64,000 bases of DNA from Pseudomonas fluorescens (GTDB taxonomy: Bacteria; Pseudomonadota; Gammaproteobacteria; Pseudomonadales; Pseudomonadaceae). Every line of letters begins with the position of its first letter. The first letter of the stretch is position 1. The notes beneath the pieces were generated by a model. The model did no database searches and was not told the origin of the DNA. It saw only the letters and a program-made list of their open reading frames with translations. The position numbers and the translations under genes were made by a program. Shown here piece by piece: positions 46,355-54,819 of the stretch. The stretch is from the NCBI RefSeq assembly GCF_005938625.1, contig NZ_VCNJ01000003.1:186001-250000 (forward strand), given 5' to 3'.

Positions 46355-46496
46355 TTGTACGAAAAATGGCCGGACGTGCCGGCCGAAGGCCGCGCAGTAT
46401 ACCGCAAAGAAAGCAATAAACAGCCCCCCGCGCGACCATCCGTCATCTGCCGCAAATGCCCGGTTTTATTGACTTGAAGGTCAGCCAAAAAGATCA

Positions 46497-46571
46497 AAAG
46501 ATCGCAGCCTTCGGCAGCTCCTACAGGGATATGCATTCCAATGTAGGAGCTGCCGAAGGCTGCGATCTTTT
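46497..46571. repeat. Palindromic repeat family B abutting the LysR stop codon
   Basis: Near-perfect inverted repeat AAAAGATCGCAGCCTTCGGC ... GCGATCTTTT with GCATTCCAATGTAG in the loop region, as at 30619. Its right end overlaps the first base of the LysR-gene stop codon (46571-46573). Likely forms a 3'-end hairpin for that mRNA. Confidence 0.88.
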
Positions 46572-47479
46572 CAGGAGGCTTGCGCAGCGCCACCTTCGAG
46601 CTTGCGCCACAGCAGACGGACGTTGGCTTTACGCACCAGTGCGCAACGGTACAGGCGAATCTCCAACGGCACATGCCATTGCGGGCCGCCGCAAACCACC
46701 AGTTCGCCGCGAGCCAACTCTGCTCGCACGCTCAACTGCGGCACCCAGGCAATGCCCAAGCCTTCCAGCGCCATGCTCTTGAGGCTGTCAGCCATTGCGG
46801 TTTCATAAATAGTGGTGAAGCGCAGCTGACGCTGACGCAACAAACCATTCACCGAGCGACCAAGAAACGCCCCGGCGCTATACGCCAGCAACGGCACACT
46901 CGCCTCGCCTTCAAGATCGAACAACGGCTTGCCATCAGCATCCGCCGCGCACACCGGCAGCATCTCGGTCTGGCCCAAATGCAACGAGGGGAAAATCTCC
47001 GGATCCATCTGCATCGCCGCATCCGGGTCATAGAACGCCAGCATCAGATCGCAGCCACCTTCACGCAACGCATGCACCGCATCGCCAACGTTGGTCGCAA
47101 CCAACCGAGTGGCGATATTCAAGCCTTCATTTCGCAATTGCGCGATCCAGCGCGGAAAGAAGCCCAGCGCCAGCGAGTGAGCCGCAGCGACCTGCATCAC
47201 TTCGCCCTGCCCGCCTTCCAGATGATGAAGATGACGCAGCACCTCGCCGAGCTGTTCGACCACGGTGCGTGCGGTCACCAGAAACAGTTGCCCCGCCGCC
47301 GTCAGTTCGATCGGCGTGCGCGAGCGATTGACCAGGGTCAGCCCCAGCGCAGCCTCCAGACTGCGGATCCGCCGACTGAACGCCGGCTGGGTCACGAAGC
47401 GCCGTTCGGCCGCTTGCGAGAAGCTGCGGGTGGCGGCCAGAGCACTGAAGTCCTCGAGCCATTTGCTTTCCAGATTCAT
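46571..47479 (-). CDS. LysR-family regulator, HypT (YjiE)-like
   Basis: 302 aa from MNLESKWLEDF, with GGAGG 5 nt upstream. An N-terminal LysR HTH (about 5-63, FSQAAERRFVTQPAFSRRIRSLE) is followed by a LysR substrate-binding domain (about 85-300). The blocks N-L/I-E-x-KW-L-x-DF, AAAHSLALGF, CAADADGKPLFDLE and EGLGIAWVPQ closely resemble E. coli HypT (YjiE), a hypochlorite-responsive regulator, as I recall its sequence. Oxidant sensing is inference. Divergent from aspA across about 180 bp, so it might control aspA. Confidence 0.85.
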   Translation of the reverse strand: MNLESKWLEDFSALAATRSFSQAAERRFVTQPAFSRRIRSLEAALGLTLVNRSRTPIELTAAGQLFLVTARTVVEQLGEVLRHLHHLEGGQGEVMQVAAAHSLALGFFPRWIAQLRNEGLNIATRLVATNVGDAVHALREGGCDLMLAFYDPDAAMQMDPEIFPSLHLGQTEMLPVCAADADGKPLFDLEGEASVPLLAYSAGAFLGRSVNGLLRQRQLRFTTIYETAMADSLKSMALEGLGIAWVPQLSVRAELARGELVVCGGPQWHVPLEIRLYRCALVRKANVRLLWRKLEGGAAQAS

Positions 47480-47659
47480 CACGTCCTCCCGGACACGCAC
47501 CAAAACAGGTCACACGTCTGCCGCGCACGCGGCGTCACATGGGCATTATGCCGAATGTGCATAGGGCAGTGCTGAACAGCATTGGCCCAAAAATTCGCAC
47601 AAGCCTAGCATTCGCAGCGTTCCGGCACAGACCGGGTCCATATCGAGATGATTTCTATC

Positions 47660-49084
47660 ATGTCCTCCGCTGCATCTTTCCGCACAGAAAACGACCTGCT
47701 TGGCGCCCTCGAAGTACCGGCTCAAGCGTATTACGGCATCCAGACCCTGCGAGCGGTGAATAACTTCCGTCTCTCCGGCGTTCCGATTTCGCATTACCCG
47801 AAACTGGTTGTCGGCCTGGCAATGGTCAAACAGGCCGCTGCTGACGCCAACCGCGAGTTGGGTCACCTGAGCGAAGCCAAGCACGCTGCCATCAGCGAAG
47901 CCTGTGCCCGATTGATCCGCGGTGATTTCCACGAAGAGTTCGTGGTCGACATGATTCAAGGTGGCGCCGGTACTTCCACCAACATGAACGCCAACGAAGT
48001 GATCGCCAACATTGCGCTCGAAGCAATGGGTCATCAGAAAGGCGAGTACCAGTACCTGCACCCGAACGACGACGTCAACATGGCGCAGTCGACCAACGAT
48101 GCTTACCCAACGGCGATCCGCCTGGGTCTGCTGCTCGGTCACGACACCCTGCTAGCCAGCCTCGACAGCCTGATTCAGGCGTTCGCAGCCAAGGGCAAAG
48201 AATTCGATCACGTCCTGAAAATGGGCCGTACCCAGCTGCAAGACGCCGTGCCGATGACCTTGGGTCAAGAATTCCGTGCCTTCGCCACCACCATGGGCGA
48301 AGACCTGGCCCGTCTGAAGACGCTGGCCCCGGAACTGCTGACTGAAGTGAACCTGGGCGGCACCGCGATCGGCACCGGCATCAACGCTGACCCACGTTAT
48401 CAAGCGCTGGCGGTACAGCGTCTGGCGCTGATCAGCGGTCAACCACTGGTTCCGGCGGCCGACCTGATCGAAGCGACTTCCGACATGGGCGCCTTCGTAC
48501 TGTTCTCCGGCATGCTCAAGCGCACTGCGGTGAAGCTGTCGAAGATCTGCAACGACCTGCGCCTGCTGTCCAGCGGCCCACGCACCGGCATCAACGAAAT
48601 CAACCTGCCAGCGCGTCAGCCAGGCAGCTCGATAATGCCTGGCAAGGTCAACCCGGTAATCCCGGAAGCCGTTAACCAAGTCGCGTTCCAAGTGATTGGT
48701 AACGACCTGGCGCTGACCATGGCAGCCGAAGGCGGCCAACTGCAGCTGAACGTGATGGAGCCGCTGATCGCGTTCAAGATCTTCGACTCGATCCGCCTGC
48801 TGCAACGCGCCATGGACATGCTGCGCGAACATTGCATCGTCGGCATCACCGCCAACGAAGCGCGCTGCCGTGAACTGGTCGAGCACTCGATCGGTCTGGT
48901 CACCGCACTGAACCCGTACATCGGCTACAAAAACGCCACCCGTATCGCCGGCCTCGCCCTTGAAAGCGGCCGCGGCGTGCTGGAACTGGTGCGCGAAGAA
49001 GGTCTGCTCGACGAAGCCATGCTCGCCGACATCCTGCGCCCGGAAAACATGATTGCTCCACGTCTGGTTCCGCTGAAAGCCTGA
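47660..49084 (+). CDS. aspA: Aspartate ammonia-lyase AspA
   Basis: 474 aa from MSSAASFRTENDLLG, the start used in P. aeruginosa AspA as I recall; an in-frame ATG four codons earlier is possible. Fumarase/aspartase superfamily: signature GSSIMPGKVNP (about 320-330) holds the catalytic serine loop, with TSTNMNANEVI (about 103-113) and the KMGRTQLQDAVPMTLG region (about 188-203). It deaminates aspartate to fumarate and ammonia. Followed by a strong terminator. Confidence 0.96.
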   Translation: MSSAASFRTENDLLGALEVPAQAYYGIQTLRAVNNFRLSGVPISHYPKLVVGLAMVKQAAADANRELGHLSEAKHAAISEACARLIRGDFHEEFVVDMIQGGAGTSTNMNANEVIANIALEAMGHQKGEYQYLHPNDDVNMAQSTNDAYPTAIRLGLLLGHDTLLASLDSLIQAFAAKGKEFDHVLKMGRTQLQDAVPMTLGQEFRAFATTMGEDLARLKTLAPELLTEVNLGGTAIGTGINADPRYQALAVQRLALISGQPLVPAADLIEATSDMGAFVLFSGMLKRTAVKLSKICNDLRLLSSGPRTGINEINLPARQPGSSIMPGKVNPVIPEAVNQVAFQVIGNDLALTMAAEGGQLQLNVMEPLIAFKIFDSIRLLQRAMDMLREHCIVGITANEARCRELVEHSIGLVTALNPYIGYKNATRIAGLALESGRGVLELVREEGLLDEAMLADILRPENMIAPRLVPLKA

Positions 49085-49147
49085 ACCGACGCGTTACTTG
49101 TAGCACCGCTCACCAGGTCGAGGGACTAGACACCTCTCACCTTTTGA

Positions 49148-49182
49148 GGGCTTGGGGATTTAGTCCCCAAGCCCTTTTTTTT
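49148..49182 (+). terminator. Rho-independent terminator of aspA
   Basis: Perfect 11-bp stem GGGCTTGGGGA / TCCCCAAGCCC with a 5-nt loop, followed by eight T residues, about 65 nt after the aspA stop. Confidence 0.95.
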
Positions 49183-49231
49183 AACTTCTTTGCGGGCAGG
49201 ACGTTAAATGTTTTGTGTATTTGATACCGCC

Positions 49232-49306
49232 AAGATCGCAGCCTTCGGCAGCTCCTACATTGATTGAGGTACACCTGTAGGAGCTGCCGAAGGCTGCGAT
49301 CTTTTG
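49232..49306. repeat. Palindromic repeat family B
   Basis: Inverted repeat AAGATCGCAGCCTTCGGC ... GCCGAAGGCTGCGATCTT between aspA terminator and the AgcS gene leader. Confidence 0.88.
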
Positions 49307-49309
49307 ATC

Positions 49310-49569
49310 TTGCAGCACCCTCGTTTCGTCGCTTGCACCACTACCGTGCAGACGGGCGCGTCACTGATCGGTATAGTGCCGCCCCTCTTCGCGTGAGCGG
49401 TCGTCGGTAACGAGGCCATAACCCATGCGAAACCCGAACTAATAACAAACCCGCGAAATGGAACGGGACGAAACCTTCGCCTCACCCGTCGTGCCGCGCG
49501 CACACCGGTGTAACACGATGTTTCTCCCATCCAGCATTTGCTTACACAATAAACAGCGAGGAAAAATCC
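49310..49569 (+). other. About 260-bp leader region of the AgcS gene
   Basis: No gene lies between the aspA terminator/repeat and the AgcS start. The stretch contains several short GC arms (for example around GGTCGTCGGTAACGAGGCC and GGAACGGGACGAAACC) but I could not assemble a known riboswitch; a glycine aptamer, often found before AgcS genes, is not recognisable. GAGGAAA precedes the start codon. Confidence 0.4.
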
Positions 49570-51018
49570 ATGCTCGAAGTCATTAACGACTTCCTCTCAG
49601 GGAAAGTACTGATCGTGCTCATTGTCGGGCTCGGTAGCTACTTCACGATTCGCTCGCGTTTCGTTCAACTGCGCCACTTCTTCCACATGTTCGCGGTGTT
49701 CCGCGACAGCCTCAAAGGCAGCGCCGGGCAACTCAGCTCGTTCCAGGCCCTGATGCTCAGCCTTGCCGGCCGTGTCGGTGCGGGCAATATCGCCGGTGTC
49801 GGCATCGCCGTGACCCTCGGTGGTCCGGGTGCAGTGTTCTGGATGTGGGTGACCGCACTGGTCGGCATGTCCAGCAGCTTCTTCGAGTGCACCCTGGCCC
49901 AAGTCTACAAGCGCGCCGATGGCGACGGCTTGTACCGTGGTGGCCCGGCCTACTACATCCAGCACGGCCTTAAGCTCAAAGGCATGGCAGTGGTGTTTTC
50001 CGTCCTGTTGCTGGTCACCTACGGCTTCGCCTTCATTGGCCTGCAGTCCTACACCGTGACCCACTCGCTGCAGAACGCCTTTGAGTTCAATCCACAACAC
50101 ACCGGTATCGTCCTCGCGGTGCTGCTGGCCATTACCTTCATCGGCGGCATCAAGCGCATCGCCTCGGTGTCCGACCTGCTGGTGCCGATCAAGACCCTGG
50201 CCTATATCGGCGTGACCCTGTACGTGATCGGTACCCAGATCGAACACGTGCCAGCCATGCTGGAAACCATCTTCAAGAGCGCCTTCGGCCTCGACCCGGC
50301 CTTTGGCGGCCTGCTCGGCAGCGCCATCGTCATGGGCGTGAAGCGTGGCGTGTTCGCCAACGAAGCGGGCCTGGGCAGTGCGCCGAACGTCGCCGCCGTG
50401 GCTGCGGTGAAACACCCGGGCGCGCAGGGCGTGGTTCAGGCTTTCAGCGTGTTCCTCGACACCTTCGTGATCTGCACCTGCACCGCGCTGCTGATCCTGC
50501 TGTCGGGCTTCTACACCCCGGGCTTCGAAGGTGACGGCATCGTCCTGACCCAGAACTCGCTGGCCGCCGTGGTCGGTGACTGGGGTCGCATGTTCGTCAG
50601 CGTCGCGCTGTCGCTGTTCGTCTTCACTTGCATCCTCTACAACTACTACCTGGGCGAAAACAGCCTGCAGTTCCTCACCCGCAACCGCGCCGCGCTGATG
50701 ATTTTCCGCGGCCTGGTGCTGGCGCTGGTGGTATGGGGTTCGATGCAGGACCTGTCGACCGTGTTCGCCTTCGCCGACATCACCATGACCTGCCTGGCCT
50801 TCGTCAACCTGGTGGCCCTGGCCATGCTGTTCAAGGTCGGCATGCGCGTGATGCGCGACTACGACGGGCAGCGCCGCGCCGGCGTCAAACAGCCAGTGTT
50901 CGACTCCAGCAAATTTGCTGATCTGGACCTGGACCTGAAAGCCTGGCCAACCAACCCGTCTGCCGCTGCCGGCAAGACCGAAGCCGAGCCGCAAGGCGTA
51001 CCTGCAGCGCAACGCTGA
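49570..51018 (+). CDS. Alanine/glycine:cation symporter (AgcS family)
   Basis: 482 aa with about ten to eleven hydrophobic helices. Family signatures: LSGRVGAGNIAGVG-like block (SLAGRVGAGNIAGVGIAVTLGGPGAVFWMW at about 65-94 in outline), GLYRGGPAYYIQ (about 119-130) and GVFANEAGLGSAPNVAA (about 263-279). It imports alanine or glycine with Na+ or H+. An AspA-AgcS pair points to amino-acid catabolism. The C-terminal tail (about 445-482) is hydrophilic and variable. GAGGAAA precedes the ATG. Confidence 0.93.
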   Translation: MLEVINDFLSGKVLIVLIVGLGSYFTIRSRFVQLRHFFHMFAVFRDSLKGSAGQLSSFQALMLSLAGRVGAGNIAGVGIAVTLGGPGAVFWMWVTALVGMSSSFFECTLAQVYKRADGDGLYRGGPAYYIQHGLKLKGMAVVFSVLLLVTYGFAFIGLQSYTVTHSLQNAFEFNPQHTGIVLAVLLAITFIGGIKRIASVSDLLVPIKTLAYIGVTLYVIGTQIEHVPAMLETIFKSAFGLDPAFGGLLGSAIVMGVKRGVFANEAGLGSAPNVAAVAAVKHPGAQGVVQAFSVFLDTFVICTCTALLILLSGFYTPGFEGDGIVLTQNSLAAVVGDWGRMFVSVALSLFVFTCILYNYYLGENSLQFLTRNRAALMIFRGLVLALVVWGSMQDLSTVFAFADITMTCLAFVNLVALAMLFKVGMRVMRDYDGQRRAGVKQPVFDSSKFADLDLDLKAWPTNPSAAAGKTEAEPQGVPAAQR

Positions 51019-51074
51019 CAGGTGAATGACGGGCGCATCCCCTGCGCCCGTCAGTTAAAGTGCAATGCATGACC

Positions 51075-51163
51075 TGTGGGAGCGAGCTTGCTCGCGAAGG
51101 CGGTGTGTCAATTGAGTAGATGTCGACTGACACGACGCCTTCGCGAGCAAGCTCGCTCCCACA
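51075..51163. repeat. REPIN element, family A variant
   Basis: Inverted repeat TGTGGGAGCGAGCTTGCTCG, CGAAGGCGGTG in each half, closing CTCCCACA. It differs from the 25301 and 43605 copies at several paired positions in both arms (GAG/TGAG to GCG/GAGC), which preserves pairing. Lies 16 nt or so before the asparaginase ribosome-binding region. Confidence 0.88.
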
Positions 51164-51189
51164 AGGTATTCATCGTTTCGGAGAATCCT

Positions 51190-52194
51190 ATGAACCCTTC
51201 GACTTATCCCGCCGCCCAACACGTCATGGTGCTCTACACCGGTGGCACCATCGGCATGCAGGCCAGTGCCAATGGCCTGGCCCCGGCGTCCGGTTTCGAA
51301 GCGCGGATGCGCGACTACCTGCACAGCCAGCCTGAGCTCGTCGTGCCGCAGTGGCGTTTTCGCGAGATGTCGCCGCTGATCGACAGCGCCAACATGACCC
51401 CGGCCTATTGGCAGCAACTGCGTGAAGCGGTGGTCGATGCCGTGGATGTGCAAGGCTGCGACAGCGTGCTGATCCTGCACGGCACCGACACCCTGGCCTA
51501 CAGCGCCGCAGCGATGAGCTTCCAGTTGCTGGGGCTGAATGCTCGCGTGTGCTTCACCGGTTCGATGCTGCCGGCCGGCGTTACCGACAGCGATGCCTGG
51601 GAAAACCTCGGCGGCGCACTGGTTGCTCTCGGCCAAGGCCTGGCGCCGGGCGTGCATCTGTACTTCCACGGCGAACTGTTGGCGCCGACCCGTTGCGCGA
51701 AAGTGCGCAGTTTTGGCCGGCATCCGTTCAAACGACTGGAGCGTCAGGGCGGCGGTGTCAAAGCGCCTTCGATCCCAGCGTCGTTGAACTACCACCAGCC
51801 GAAGCAACTGGCCAAGGTCGCCGTGCTCCCGCTGTTCCCGGGTATCAGTGCCGAAGTGCTCGACGGCCTCCTCGACAGCGGCATTCAAGGTCTGGTGCTG
51901 GAGTGCTACGGCAGCGGCACAGGACCGAGCGACAACCCTGAGTTTCTGGCAAGCCTTGTCCGCGCGCGGGATAACGGCGTGGTGGTGGTTGCGGTCACGC
52001 AATGCCATGAAGGTGGCGTCGAGCTGGATGTGTATGAGGCCGGCAGTCGTTTGCGTGGTGTTGGCGTATTGTCCGGTGGTGGCATGACTCGCGAGGCGGC
52101 GTTCGGCAAGTTGCATGGGGTGCTGGGGGCAGGCCTTGAAACTCAAGAAGTGCGCCGGCTGATCGAACTGGATTTGTGTGGTGAGTTGCTCTGA
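51190..52194 (+). CDS. ansA: Type I-like L-asparaginase
   Basis: 334 aa from MNPSTYPAAQHV with GGAG 7 nt upstream; the longer open frame runs through the REPIN and is rejected. Both asparaginase catalytic motifs are present: YTGGTIGM (about 17-24, first Thr) and LHGTDTLAYSAAAMSF (about 96-111, second Thr-Asp). No signal peptide, so cytoplasmic; hydrolyses asparagine to aspartate and ammonia, feeding AspA. Alone in orientation between AgcS and an AraC gene. Confidence 0.92.
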   Translation: MNPSTYPAAQHVMVLYTGGTIGMQASANGLAPASGFEARMRDYLHSQPELVVPQWRFREMSPLIDSANMTPAYWQQLREAVVDAVDVQGCDSVLILHGTDTLAYSAAAMSFQLLGLNARVCFTGSMLPAGVTDSDAWENLGGALVALGQGLAPGVHLYFHGELLAPTRCAKVRSFGRHPFKRLERQGGGVKAPSIPASLNYHQPKQLAKVAVLPLFPGISAEVLDGLLDSGIQGLVLECYGSGTGPSDNPEFLASLVRARDNGVVVVAVTQCHEGGVELDVYEAGSRLRGVGVLSGGGMTREAAFGKLHGVLGAGLETQEVRRLIELDLCGELL

Positions 52195-52210
52195 GCAAGG
52201 CTCTGGATCG

Positions 52211-52389
52211 GCCCTCACCCTAGCCCTCTCCCGGAGGGAGAGGGGACTGACCTTAGTGTCTCGCGCTATACGCCGACCTGAAAAAAACAGTCGATTATGG
52301 ATTCGCCAGCGTTTTTTCAGGTCGGCGTATCTGGCCAATATCCCCCCAATCGGCCCCCTCTCCCTTTGGGAGAGGGCTGGGGTGAGGGG
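52211..52389. repeat. Nested palindrome cluster upstream of the AraC gene
   Basis: Outer arms CCCTCACCCTAGCCCTCTCC (52212-) and the complementary GAGAGGGCTGGGGTGAGGG (ends 52388), each with a small hairpin (CCCTCTCCC/GGGAGAGGG). Inside lies a second perfect inverted pair ATACGCCGACCTGAAAAAA (52268-52286) and TTTTTTCAGGTCGGCGTAT (52312-52330) with a 25-nt centre. The outer family looks like a REP type (family D). It lies between asparaginase and AraC. Confidence 0.85.
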
Positions 52390-52443
52390 CTGCTGCGGCA
52401 TGCAACTTGCTGCATTCCAGCCATCCTCAGGCTGGAAGATCTT

Positions 52444-53436
52444 ATGCTCCACTCCCACCTCACCACCCTCAACGCCGTCTCGCTGATCCTCAACACCTTC
52501 AAGACCGAAGGCTTGTCGAGCGAGGCATTGCTGGCCGGCAGCGGCATCAGTGCGGCGGATCTCAGCCGTGCCGACACGCGCATCACCACCAATCAGGAGA
52601 TGCAGGTCTGCGCCAACGCGGTCGCGCTCAAGCGCGATATCGGTCTGGAACTGGGCCGGCGCATGCATGTTTCCTGCTACGGCATCCTCGGTTACGCACT
52701 GTTGACCTGTGCCACCTTCGGTGACGCTTTGCGCCTGGCGATCCGTTATCCGGCTCTGCTGGGAACACTTTTCGAACTGAGTCTGGAAGACGATGGCGAG
52801 CACGTCTGGTTCGTCGCCGCCGATTACCGCGAGAGCCCGGCGATGGCGGTGTTCAACGCCGAGTTCTGCCTGGTGTCGCTGAAAGTCATTTGTGATGACT
52901 TGCTCGGGCATCCGTTGCCATTGCTCGCCACGCGGTTCGAACACGCGGCGCCGGACTATCGCGACAGCTACGCCGAGCACTTCGACAGTCCGCTGCACTT
53001 CACCGCCAAGGACAACGCTTTTGCCTTCGACCGCCACTGGCTCGATCAACCGCTGCCGCTGGCCGATCTCATCACTCATCAAGCCATGGCCGAACGCTGC
53101 CGCAAGCAGAACCTGGAATTCACCGGGCGTCAGGCGTGGCTGGGGCGGATTCGGCAGTTGCTCAGCGCGCAGTTGAACGCAGCACCGGGGCTGGAAGGTC
53201 TGGCGCAGCAAATGAAGTGCTCGCCACGCACCTTGCGCCGGCATCTCAAGGACATGGGCAGCAGCTATCAGGAACTGCTCGATGAACTGCGCTTCGAGCG
53301 GGCCAAGCAGATGCTCTGCGAGGATCAACTGCCGATCTACCGCATCGCCGAAACCCTGGGCTTTAGCGAGACCGCCAGCTTCCGCCATGCCTTTGTGCGC
53401 TGGAGTGGCGTGGCGCCGAGCCAATTCCGGGCCTGA
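52444..53436 (+). CDS. AraC-family regulator with Arabinose_bd-type N-terminus
   Basis: 330 aa from MLHSHLTTLNAVSL with GGAAG 5-6 nt upstream; the longer open frame before it is translated repeat DNA and is rejected. N-terminal ligand-type domain (about 10-200, with LLAGSGISAADLSRADTRIT) of the Arabinose_bd type, C-terminal AraC double HTH (about 235-330, GLEGLAQQMKCSPRTLRRHLK and IYRIAETLGFSETASFRHAF). Ligand unknown; the adjacent deacetylase gene downstream is a possible target. The REP at 53442 lies 6 nt after the stop. Confidence 0.88.
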   Translation: MLHSHLTTLNAVSLILNTFKTEGLSSEALLAGSGISAADLSRADTRITTNQEMQVCANAVALKRDIGLELGRRMHVSCYGILGYALLTCATFGDALRLAIRYPALLGTLFELSLEDDGEHVWFVAADYRESPAMAVFNAEFCLVSLKVICDDLLGHPLPLLATRFEHAAPDYRDSYAEHFDSPLHFTAKDNAFAFDRHWLDQPLPLADLITHQAMAERCRKQNLEFTGRQAWLGRIRQLLSAQLNAAPGLEGLAQQMKCSPRTLRRHLKDMGSSYQELLDELRFERAKQMLCEDQLPIYRIAETLGFSETASFRHAFVRWSGVAPSQFRA

Positions 53437-53441
53437 AGATC

Positions 53442-53509
53442 GAAAGATCGCAGCCTTCGGCAACTCCTGCAGGGATCGGTGCAGGAGCTGCCGCAGGCTG
53501 CGATCTTTT
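53442..53509. repeat. Palindromic repeat family B
   Basis: Inverted repeat AAAGATCGCAGCCTTCGGCA ... TGCCGCAGGCTGCGATCTTT with a few mismatches, directly after the AraC stop codon and before the deacetylase leader. Confidence 0.85.
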
Positions 53510-53641
53510 GATCCTGAAGGGGCGAATTGCGGTCAGTTTTTTTGGCCATATCAATCCCCTTTTGGCCTTTCCTGCCGTTCTCCGATTCGCCTCGCGCCGC
53601 AACACTGGACGCAACCGAATCAGCCCTGCGGAGAACAACAA

Positions 53642-54667
53642 ATGCTGACGATCTACTCGGACGATCATCACCTGCACCATGGCCGCTGCGAACTCATCGA
53701 TGGCCAGCTCAAGCCGTGCTTCGAGATGCCTTCGCGCGCCGACCACGTGCTGCAGCGCGTTAAAAACCAGAACCTCGGCCCGGTCGAGGCACCGAAGGAT
53801 TTCGGTCTGGAGCCGATCGCCCGTATCCACAGCCGCGACTACCTCGACTTCTTCAAGGGCGCATGGGCGCGCTGGACTGAATTCAACACCGACGGTGACT
53901 TGCTGCCCTACACCTGGCCGGCGCGCACCCTGCGTGCAATCAAACCGACCAGCCTGCACGGCCAGCTCGGCTACTACAGCTTCGACGGCGGTGCGCCGAT
54001 CACCGCCGGCACCTGGCAAGCGGCGTACAGCGCGGCGCAAGTTGCCCTGACTGCACAAGCAGAAATCCAGCGCGGCGCGCGCGCGGCCTTCGCCTTGTGC
54101 CGGCCACCGGGACACCACGCCGCCAGCGATTTGATGGGCGGTTATTGCTACCTCAACAATGCCGCCATTGCCGCGCAAGCGTTCCTTGATCAGGGCCACA
54201 AGAAGGTCGCGATCCTCGACGTCGACTATCACCACGGCAATGGCACGCAGTCGATTTTCTACGAACGCAGCGATGTGCTGTTCACCTCGATCCACGGCCA
54301 CCCGGAAGCGGAATTTCCGTTCTTCCTAGGCTACGACGATGAGCGTGGTGGAGGCGCCGGCGAAGGTTTCAATTTCAACTACCCGCTGCCCGCCGGCTCC
54401 GGCTGGGACGTGTGGAGCGCGGCGCTGGATCAGGCCTGCGACGAGATCGACCGCTACGGCGCCGACGTCATTGTCGTGTCGCTTGGCGTCGACACCTTCA
54501 AGGACGACCCGATCTCGCAGTTCAAACTCGACAGCCCGGATTATCTGGCGATGGGCAAGCGCATCGCTGCCCTTGGCAAGCCGACGTTGTTCGTCATGGA
54601 AGGCGGTTACGCCGTGGAGGAAATCGGCATCAATGCGGTGAACGTGCTCGAAGGGTTCGAGCAATAA
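53642..54667 (+). CDS. Histone-deacetylase-family protein, probable acetylpolyamine amidohydrolase
   Basis: 341 aa from MLTIYSDDHHLHHGRCELID; the GGAGAACAACAA leader gives a weak site. HDAC-fold motifs: PPGHHAASDLMGGYCYLNN (about 153-171), DVDYHHGNGTQ (about 194-204, zinc Asp and His) and SLGVDTFKDDP (about 282-292, second zinc Asp). Similar to Pseudomonas acetylpolyamine amidohydrolases as I recall, removing acetyl groups from acetylputrescine/cadaverine; the substrate is not proven by the sequence. Confidence 0.9.
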   Translation: MLTIYSDDHHLHHGRCELIDGQLKPCFEMPSRADHVLQRVKNQNLGPVEAPKDFGLEPIARIHSRDYLDFFKGAWARWTEFNTDGDLLPYTWPARTLRAIKPTSLHGQLGYYSFDGGAPITAGTWQAAYSAAQVALTAQAEIQRGARAAFALCRPPGHHAASDLMGGYCYLNNAAIAAQAFLDQGHKKVAILDVDYHHGNGTQSIFYERSDVLFTSIHGHPEAEFPFFLGYDDERGGGAGEGFNFNYPLPAGSGWDVWSAALDQACDEIDRYGADVIVVSLGVDTFKDDPISQFKLDSPDYLAMGKRIAALGKPTLFVMEGGYAVEEIGINAVNVLEGFEQ

Positions 54668-54693
54668 ACGAACTCAAGCCGGATAAACAAATC

Positions 54694-54719
54694 AGACCCG
54701 CCAGTGCGGGTCTTTTTTT
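54694..54719 (+). terminator. Rho-independent terminator of the deacetylase gene
   Basis: Stem GACCCGC / GCGGGTC with a 4-nt loop (CAGT) followed by a run of seven T, starting 27 nt after the stop. Confidence 0.9.
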
Positions 54720-54819
54720 GCCAGCAATATTTATCTACCGCACGAGCCCTGCGGCCCGCCTCTACCTTGCCTGGATTCGCCGCCCTTTCAGCGCGCGTCT
54801 ACCAGAGCAGGAGTAGCCC

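Noticed and set aside
49310..49569. Mini-ykkC/guanidine-II or glycine riboswitch before the AgcS gene
   Set aside because: Isolated ACGA motifs are present but the two required hairpins, and the glycine aptamer core, could not be built.
51076..51189. N-terminal extension of the asparaginase gene
   Set aside because: The added 38 residues are translation of the REPIN element; the ATG at 51190 has its own ribosome-binding site and a family-like N-terminus.
52297..52443. N-terminal extension of the AraC gene
   Set aside because: The added 49 residues come from repeat DNA; the ATG at 52444 is preceded by GGAAG.
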